Shown: positions 1-5,097 of the stretch, piece by piece
Layout of the letters: each line of letters opens with the position of its first letter
Numbering within the stretch: the first letter of the stretch is position 1
From: Gammaproteobacteria bacterium
GTDB lineage: Bacteria; Pseudomonadota; Gammaproteobacteria; DSM-19610
Direction: 5' to 3'
Assembly: GCA_011371465.1 (NCBI GenBank)
Contig: DRQL01000007.1
Span: 1-5,097 of the forward strand
Length of the DNA: 5,097 bases
Translations under genes and position numbers: made by a program
The notes under the pieces: generated by a model
What the model was told of the DNA's origin: nothing
The model's input: only the letters and a program-made list of their open reading frames with translations
Databases searched by the model: none

Positions 1-734
1 AAGTCCGTATCCTGGATACGGCTGCGGGCGGCCGACAGGTTCTCCGAGTAGGTAGTCAGGTTTGCCACGACTGACTCGAAACGGTTCTGTACCGCACCGA
101 AGGTCGCACGTGACTTGGACACGAAGTCGATACCGGTAGTGGAAGAATCCAGATTACCGATAGCGGTTACCGCGGCAGCCGAAGTACTGACATCAATGGT
201 ACCGGTCGCCGTCAGGGTTGCGTTGTAACCGGTGATGCTGGTCAGATCCAGGCCGGTTACGCCAATGCGGTTCTCGCTGCCGGAATCCTGGCCAATCTGG
301 AAATTCAGCGTGGTAGCGCTGGAGTTCAGCAGGCTGGTGCCATTGAACGAGGTAGTGGTCACGATGCGTGAAATTTCCTGGGTCAGCTGGTCGACCTCGG
401 CCTGCAGGCCGGTACGATCCTCGACCGTGGCGTTGGCGGACTGCACGGCGATTTCACGGATACGCTGCTGGGCAGACTGGATCTGGGACATCGCGCCTTC
501 ACCCGTCTGGGCCAGGGAAATGCCGTCCTGGGCATTACGCACAGCCTGGTTGAGGCCGCGGATGTCAGCAGTCATCTTCTGGATGCTGAACAGGCCGGCC
601 GCATCGTCCTTGGCGGTAGATACGCGCAGACCGGAAGACAGGCGGCGCAGGGAAGTTTCCATCATTCCCTGGGAAGAACTCAGGTTACGCTGTGCGTTGA
701 GTGACGCAATATTGGTATTAATGGTCAAAGCCAT
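1..734 (-). CDS. fliC: Flagellin, 3' end cut by the window edge
   Basis: This gene encodes the filament subunit of the bacterial flagellum, exported through the flagellar type III apparatus and polymerised outside the cell. The 244 visible residues begin MALTINTNIASLNAQRNL, the classic flagellin N-terminus. They continue through the D0/D1 helices: RRLSSGLRVSTAKDDAAGL at about 30-48, and QQRIREIAVQSAN at 89-101, which matches the region that TLR5 recognises in Salmonella flagellin. A short Ser/Thr-rich centre (about 138-200) replaces large D2/D3 domains. The C-terminal D1 helix follows, ending at SENLSAARSRIQDTD, where the window stops. From family knowledge, only about 40 residues of the C-terminal D0 helix should be missing, giving a protein of roughly 285 residues. 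The ATG at 734 is fixed by homology and by AGGAG eight bases upstream. No internal stop is seen. The gene has its own sigma-28 type promoter and follows a large glycosyltransferase that may modify it. The identification is firm; the paralogue number (fliC, flaA, flaB) cannot be told. Confidence 0.97.
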   Translation of the reverse strand, partial: MALTINTNIASLNAQRNLSSSQGMMETSLRRLSSGLRVSTAKDDAAGLFSIQKMTADIRGLNQAVRNAQDGISLAQTGEGAMSQIQSAQQRIREIAVQSANATVEDRTGLQAEVDQLTQEISRIVTTTSFNGTSLLNSSATTLNFQIGQDSGSENRIGVTGLDLTSITGYNATLTATGTIDVSTSAAAVTAIGNLDSSTTGIDFVSKSRATFGAVQNRFESVVANLTTYSENLSAARSRIQDTD

Positions 735-742
735 GGTAGATA

Positions 743-747
743 CTCCT
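743..747 (-). promoter_or_regulatory. Ribosome binding site of fliC
   Basis: The minus strand reads AGGAG here, followed by eight bases and then the ATG at 734. This is a near-ideal Shine-Dalgarno sequence and spacing, as expected for one of the most highly translated genes in a motile cell. It supports the choice of start. Confidence 0.9.
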
Positions 748-801
748 GAACTTTAGACGGATACCCGCAGGGATATGCAGGATCGGCGTCTGTTATCACT
801 A

Positions 802-832
802 GCGGATATACCATCGCTATGGTATTCACCGC
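802..832 (-). other. Stem-loop in the fliC 5' untranslated leader
   Basis: A perfect 7-bp inverted repeat (ATACCAT, loop AGCG, ATGGTAT on the minus strand; arms at 825-819 and 814-808) is extended below a small internal loop by GCGG at 832-829 pairing with CCGC at 805-802. It would sit within the first dozen bases of the mRNA predicted from the sigma-28 promoter. A hairpin at the 5' end of an abundant mRNA often protects it from decay. It could also be an operator-like palindrome acting at the DNA level. The base pairing is seen; the function is a guess. Confidence 0.5.
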
Positions 833-843
833 TTCCGTCAAGG

Positions 844-870
844 TTAGCGTTCGCGGGGGAGGAAACTTTA
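844..870 (-). promoter_or_regulatory. Sigma-28 (FliA) class flagellar promoter of fliC
   Basis: The minus strand carries TAAAGTTT at 870-863, identical to the FliA -35 consensus. Exactly 11 bases follow (862-852), then AACGCTAA at 851-844, which matches the -10 consensus GCCGATAA at five of eight positions including the CG and TAA core. Sequence, spacing and position upstream of flagellin all agree. Transcription should start near 838, giving a leader of roughly 105 bases. The promoter lies about 98 bases past the glycosyltransferase stop codon, so fliC can be expressed as a late flagellar gene independently of that gene. The match is seen directly; the use of FliA is inferred from the known consensus. 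Confidence 0.85.
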
Positions 871-948
871 AGCTGCCGGGCATCTTTTTTGGTTGCAGTT
901 ATACGCAGTTTTTTCAATAGCTTGTGAAATAACCGGGCGTACGCCACC

Positions 949-967
949 GCGGCCCCTTTGGCGCCGC
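949..967 (-). terminator. Possible weak terminator hairpin after the glycosyltransferase gene
   Basis: One base after the TAG stop codon the minus strand can form GCGGCGCC - AAA - GGGGCCGC, an imperfect 8-bp GC-rich stem with one G/G mismatch. It is not followed by a U-tract: the next bases are GGTGGCGTACGCC, containing a 10-bp palindrome at 936-945. An intrinsic terminator is therefore doubtful. The hairpin may instead protect the 3' end, or some transcripts may read through into fliC. Confidence 0.3.
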
Positions 968-968
968 T

Positions 969-3900
969 CTACAGACTTGCAGCCCGGTGCCGGCCGGCCT
1001 GCTGCACGAGCTGACCACCTGCCGGATCCAGTACCGCAAGCCATTCCTGCAGGTGCTGCTGCAACATCCAGTTGTCCCGCACCCAGGCACGCAGCACATC
1101 ACCTTCCCGCCGGGTGGCATCCATATCGTGGATGCGCTCCCGCACGGCCTTGATCCAGGCGCGCGGCTGGTTGGGCACCCTGCATACCGGCGCTTCCCGG
1201 TAGGGCGCAATATCGGTCGCGATGACCGGCCAGCCCAGCGCACCGTATTCCAGGATGCGCAGGTTGCTCTTGGAATTATTGAAACGGTTGTGTTCCAGCG
1301 GCGCCAGGGCAAGGTCAAGATTCAGCGTAGCGAGTTTCTGCGGGTACTTTCCGAACGTCACCGGGTTGTGTATTTCCTTTACGTACGGTTGCAGGAACTC
1401 GGGACACATACCGAAGAACACCCAGTCAACTTCCTGCGCAGTCTCCCTCACCACCTCTTCGAGTAATTCCAGGTCGCCGAGATGCTGCTGCGCGCCGGCC
1501 CAGCCTACGCGCGGTCTGTCCGATGTCGCCCGTTGCGATGTCAGGCTGCCCCAGATGGCTTCATCCAGGTAGTTGGGCACCACACGGATGTCGTCTGCCA
1601 TGCAACGCAATTCATCCGCCAGGGGTGCGGTGGTCACCACCAGCCGGTCGGCAATGCCGAGGCAGCGGCGCAGGCGCTTTTTGCTGTCCTTGTAACCGGT
1701 TTTGGAAAAGGGGTTCTTGGGCGGCAGGGCGAACATGAGGTCATCCTGGCCAAATACGATGAATGCGCCGTTGATTTTTTTATAGGCTTCCATGCTGTCC
1801 ATATAGGCATCGTGCATGGTGTTGTGCATAAGCAGGGCATCGGGCTGCAGGCGTTCCAGCTCCGCCATGCTGGGCCACTGCTCCAGCTCCTTGTTGAACG
1901 GCAGCACCAGGCTGTTGGCCCGCTGTTCGCGGTGTAGCACTTCCAGTGGCTGCTCGATCCGGAATTTCCAGGACCCTATGGATCCTGCGCCGAACCCGAT
2001 CACCCGGCCTACGCTGTGATCATCCGGTTTCCAGGTGGGGATGAAACGGCTGTCCACCGTAAAACGTTCCCCGGTCAATGCAAGGTTCGGGCTGTAGGCG
2101 GGATCGGCGGCAAGCACCGGCAGGGATTGCCCGCACATCTGCCCGGACTCGCTGGCTGCCAGTTCATCCAGGTCCAGGCCGTCCAGTTCGGGCGCGTCTT
2201 CACCGACAAACATCAGGGTCGAATGGGGTGTCCAGACAATCTTTTCACCCGCCTCACGCACGCGCAGACAGAAATCAACGGCCTGGTAGAAGCCCAGCCG
2301 GAAAGGAGAAGCCGGTTCTTCGATCGACGTCAGCACCGACTTGCGGACCAGCATGCAGCTGTTCGACACCGCCGACAGTTCCTGGGCAACCTGGGCACGC
2401 CCCATGTAGCCGGACTCGTCCAGGGCCAGCCCGCCAAAGGCGCCCATACCAACGGCATAGGAACCCGCCCCGGTCACGATACCGCCACCCACCACCTTCT
2501 GGTCCGAGGAAACCAGGCGCGGCGCAACCACGGCGACGCCAGGCCTGCCCAGCTGCGCGACCAGTCGTTCCAGCCAGTTGGACTGAATGGCAATGGCCCC
2601 CGGACTCATCAGCATCAGGTATTCGGCCTGCGAACCCCGTGCCAGCTCCAGTACTGCCTGCCAGCGGGTTGCGGACGGTGAACAGCGCACCACTTCAACG
2701 TGCGCCATAGCGGTCACGGCAGCCGGGATATCGATGCTGTCCTTTGCCAGCAAGCGCACCCGGAATTCCGGGTACTGTGTCTGTGACAACAGGTTATCCA
2801 GGAACAGCTCCAGCATTTCGGGCTTGCCGCTGACCGGGACAATAATGTCCACCGGCGGCCTGTCAGCGCAGGCATAGTCGACAAAACAGCTGCCAAACAG
2901 GGTGCCCGGCATCACTTCAGCCTCGATTCCACTGCGTTCAAGATGTCCCGCGACGCTGGCCCGCCGATTGGCGGCGATGAGTTCCTGGTCCAGCGCCAGT
3001 TGAAAACGGTCCTGGCGGTGCAGCAGCACATCCGGGATATGCCCCACCGCCTGTTCCCCGCAGTGCTCGATGACACGCAAAACGGCATCATAGACCTCGG
3101 CACCGGTTTGCCGTCCCCAGCCGCCGGCTGCCAGCAGTGCCTCCCGCTCGACAAGGACACTGTTACCCGTGTAGGGCATCGCGCGTAACAGTTCCAGGTT
3201 ACAGTCCGGTTTGAACAGCGGGTCATAACGTTGACCATCCTCGTCTACCCGGTCTTCATCCATGTAGACCAGTCGCCATTCCGGGTGCCGGTGGAGATAG
3301 TCCACGTGCTGGTACAGCCACTGCGGCTCCAGAACGGTGCCTGCCTCCAGCAGGCCCAGCCATTCCGCCTCGCTGGCGGAGACCACTTCATTTACACCAT
3401 CCATCAGCGCCCCGTCGACCTGGTGCCACTCCAGGTTGCCCATCTCTGCAAATACCGGGTCGGGACAGGGCGCGCCGGAAACGATACTCAGCCCCCAGCC
3501 GCTGTACAGCTGTGAAGCGAGTGAGTCCAGCGTATCCGCCAGGGCCGCTTCCTGGCCTGGCACGTGGGTCATCACCAGGTGAACGGATGGCCGCAAGGTC
3601 CATTCCGTCTCCATACGGGCGCAATAGCGGGCAATATCCCGGTCGTTGAGGTCGTGCTGTTTCATCCAGACAGCGTAACGGTCTTTTTCATCCCCCCCGG
3701 GCGCCATGAAATCCGGGGCAGTGTGCCCGTCCGCCGCAGTCCACGAGTCAATGCTTTCCGTCAGTTGTGCGAGCATTTCCTCGCGCTGTACGCGCAGGTC
3801 TTCGTTCAGCAATTGCTCGTGACGCGCATAGATGTCCCGGTACGCCTGCACGGTATCGTTCAGCCGCTGGCGGGAGACGTTATCAACCTGGTCGATCCGG

Positions 3901-5096
3901 TGCCTGACTTCCACGGTCGTTCTGGCGACGTGACGGAACCCGTACCTTTCCGCCAACCGCAGCAGGAACTCCCAGTCCTCGTAGCACGACAGGCTGTCGT
4001 CAAACAGGCCGACCTGGTCCAGGCAGGAACGCCGGTGCACCCAGGTATTGATGGGGATATAGTTGTTAACCAGCAGGCGCTCGCGGGAGTAGTCATCATG
4101 CGCGTAGGGGTTGGACCTGCCGGCTTCCTGCACGCAGCCGTCTGCGACGGTCTCTTTCACCACCACCGCATCCGTGTAGATAAACTGATCCCCTTCGCCG
4201 GCCATTTCGTTGACGGCCGTCTGCAGGTGATCCGGGAGATAACAGTCATCATCATCCAGGTAGCAGACCAGCTCGCCCCTGGCTTCGGCCAGCGCCGTAT
4301 TTCTGGCTGCCGCCTGCCCCCGTGACCAGCCGAACTCGATACAACGTATGCGACCTGCAGGGTCCCGCTCCTCCACCATGCGCCGGATGCTTTCGCCACC
4401 GTCATTGACGACGATGAGTTCCCAGTTGCGGTAGCTCTGCGCAATCACGGAATCCAGCGCACGGCCCAGCAGGTGCAGCCGGTCTTTGGTCGGCATGATA
4501 ATACTGACATACGGAGTTTCCCGGGCAGGATCGTCCAGGGAAACGGTAATGTCGTGTTCAACCGGCACCAGGTACCCCTGGCAAAGTGGCGGTCGCCTGC
4601 CCCACTCGGCAGGCCAGTTTCGTTCCCTGGCCACTTCCGACTCGGCGGCACCCGCCCCGGCGCCGGCATGTTCGATACTGCTTGCAGCGGCAAGGTACAG
4701 GCCGAGCACCTCCGGTATATGCCTGAAGATTTCCGTGCCTGCCATGCGCAGCCAGAAATCGTAATCCCCGGCCACCGTCATTTCTTCGTCAAAGAGGCCG
4801 TACCGATCGTGCACTGATCTGCGCCACATGGGCTGCGGACCGATGTAGCAAACGGAAAACAGGTGGCGCGGGTCGAACCCGGGCCAGCGGAAATACGCCT
4901 CCACCGGCGCCGCTTCAATGCCGGCATTCTCTACCCGTGTGACGGCGGAATCTGCGTATACCAGTGCAACATCAGGGTTGGCTTCCAGTTCGGACACCAT
5001 GCGCTCATACGCAGTGGGGACGTGGCGGTCATCGGTGTTGGCGCTGGTAAGGTACTTTCCGTTCGCTTCCGCAATGGCCCGGTTCCAGGCCGCATA
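969..5096 (-). CDS. Giant multi-domain glycosyltransferase (four GT-A modules + one GT-B module), 5' end outside the window
   Basis: 1375 residues are visible; the frame is open to the window edge, so the ATG at 5000 is internal. Modules (visible numbering): (1) partial GT2, 1-135, with NTDD at 20-23 and GDYDFWLR at 110-117; (2) complete GT2, about 197-402, with VSIIMPTKDR, VVNDGG, the nucleotide-sugar/metal motif DDDD at 281-284 and YEDWEFLLRLA near 372; (3) GT2-like, about 502-702, recognisable from MDEDRVDEDG and DPLFKPD but with EAGTV at 584-588 where LDHDD-type acids belong; (4) GT2-like, about 748-962, with SPGAI at 831-835 replacing the usual NNDTE; (5) GT4-like GT-B, about 1027-1357, with VGWAGAQQHLGDLELL and SNLRILEYGALGWPVIATD. 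A charged, probably helical linker lies at about 412-500. No signal peptide or membrane segment is seen, so it is probably cytoplasmic. Lying upstream of fliC, as Pseudomonas fgt genes do, it probably glycosylates flagellin. LPS or other surface-glycan synthesis is the alternative. Family is certain; substrate is inferred. Confidence 0.93.
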   Translation of the reverse strand, partial: YAAWNRAIAEANGKYLTSANTDDRHVPTAYERMVSELEANPDVALVYADSAVTRVENAGIEAAPVEAYFRWPGFDPRHLFSVCYIGPQPMWRRSVHDRYGLFDEEMTVAGDYDFWLRMAGTEIFRHIPEVLGLYLAAASSIEHAGAGAGAAESEVARERNWPAEWGRRPPLCQGYLVPVEHDITVSLDDPARETPYVSIIMPTKDRLHLLGRALDSVIAQSYRNWELIVVNDGGESIRRMVEERDPAGRIRCIEFGWSRGQAAARNTALAEARGELVCYLDDDDCYLPDHLQTAVNEMAGEGDQFIYTDAVVVKETVADGCVQEAGRSNPYAHDDYSRERLLVNNYIPINTWVHRRSCLDQVGLFDDSLSCYEDWEFLLRLAERYGFRHVARTTVEVRHRIDQVDNVSRQRLNDTVQAYRDIYARHEQLLNEDLRVQREEMLAQLTESIDSWTAADGHTAPDFMAPGGDEKDRYAVWMKQHDLNDRDIARYCARMETEWTLRPSVHLVMTHVPGQEAALADTLDSLASQLYSGWGLSIVSGAPCPDPVFAEMGNLEWHQVDGALMDGVNEVVSASEAEWLGLLEAGTVLEPQWLYQHVDYLHRHPEWRLVYMDEDRVDEDGQRYDPLFKPDCNLELLRAMPYTGNSVLVEREALLAAGGWGRQTGAEVYDAVLRVIEHCGEQAVGHIPDVLLHRQDRFQLALDQELIAANRRASVAGHLERSGIEAEVMPGTLFGSCFVDYACADRPPVDIIVPVSGKPEMLELFLDNLLSQTQYPEFRVRLLAKDSIDIPAAVTAMAHVEVVRCSPSATRWQAVLELARGSQAEYLMLMSPGAIAIQSNWLERLVAQLGRPGVAVVAPRLVSSDQKVVGGGIVTGAGSYAVGMGAFGGLALDESGYMGRAQVAQELSAVSNSCMLVRKSVLTSIEEPASPFRLGFYQAVDFCLRVREAGEKIVWTPHSTLMFVGEDAPELDGLDLDELAASESGQMCGQSLPVLAADPAYSPNLALTGERFTVDSRFIPTWKPDDHSVGRVIGFGAGSIGSWKFRIEQPLEVLHREQRANSLVLPFNKELEQWPSMAELERLQPDALLMHNTMHDAYMDSMEAYKKINGAFIVFGQDDLMFALPPKNPFSKTGYKDSKKRLRRCLGIADRLVVTTAPLADELRCMADDIRVVPNYLDEAIWGSLTSQRATSDRPRVGWAGAQQHLGDLELLEEVVRETAQEVDWVFFGMCPEFLQPYVKEIHNPVTFGKYPQKLATLNLDLALAPLEHNRFNNSKSNLRILEYGALGWPVIATDIAPYREAPVCRVPNQPRAWIKAVRERIHDMDATRREGDVLRAWVRDNWMLQQHLQEWLAVLDPAGGQLVQQAGRHRAASL

Positions 5097-5097
5097 G

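Noticed and set aside
748..755. A second TAAAGTT-like -35 element on the minus strand, just upstream of the fliC ribosome binding site.
   Set aside because: The matching -10 would fall on the start codon (736-729) and reads CCATGGCT, with no similarity to the FliA consensus.
232..756. A long open frame on the plus strand opposite flagellin.
   Set aside because: The opposite strand encodes an unmistakable flagellin. The translation of this frame (rich in Arg, Trp, Pro) is typical of antisense reading of GC-rich genes.
871..914. T-runs on the plus strand (885-890 and 909-914) that could suggest terminators.
   Set aside because: Neither is preceded by a convincing GC-rich stem with a workable loop, and there is no plus-strand gene to terminate.
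753..947. A 64-codon GTG-started open frame on the minus strand between the two genes, with a basic N-terminal part.
   Set aside because: It runs straight through the sigma-28 promoter and the leader of fliC, resembles no family I recognise, and only a weak AGGGG-like site precedes it. Chance is the simplest explanation.
969..3593. The possibility that the degenerate third and fourth modules mark the gene as a pseudogene.
   Set aside because: The frame is open for over 4 kb, other motifs in the same modules are well preserved, and the downstream GT-B module is intact in layout, so selection appears to maintain the protein.
2016..4325. Long plus-strand open frames (2016-2681 and 3564-4325) opposite the glycosyltransferase.
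   Set aside because: They are shadows of a continuous minus-strand gene with clear domain motifs; they show no recognisable domains and no promoter.

Overview
The window holds two protein-coding genes, both on the minus strand and both cut by a window edge. They are separated by a 234-bp intergenic region that carries a recognisable flagellar promoter. Read in the direction of transcription (high to low coordinates), the layout is: (1) 5096-969, the 3' part of a very large multi-domain glycosyltransferase gene, with 1375 residues visible and the true N-terminus outside the window; (2) 968-735, an intergenic region with a possible GC-rich hairpin after the first gene, a sigma-28 (FliA) type promoter at 870-844, a structured leader and a strong ribosome binding site; (3) 734-1, a flagellin gene (fliC) missing only its last few dozen codons.

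The DNA is GC-rich. The flagellin is of the ordinary Gram-negative type, and the promoter follows the enterobacterial/pseudomonad FliA consensus. A large glycosyltransferase directly upstream of fliC is an arrangement known from Pseudomonas (flgL - fgt - fliC). This points to a motile gammaproteobacterium or a close relative, but the genus cannot be named from the sequence.

The likely joint role is flagellin glycosylation. The glycosyltransferase has four GT-A (GT2-like) modules followed by a GT-B (GT4-like) module. It would build or attach a glycan on the flagellin, whose short Ser/Thr-rich central region (about residues 138-200) is the obvious acceptor. The most unusual point is that the third and fourth GT-A modules keep their family's framework motifs but have lost the acidic nucleotide-sugar/metal-binding residues. 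This suggests that only some modules are catalytic and the others act as binding or scaffold units. The pairing of enzyme and substrate is inferred from context. I found no RNA genes, mobile elements, CRISPR arrays or frameshifts.
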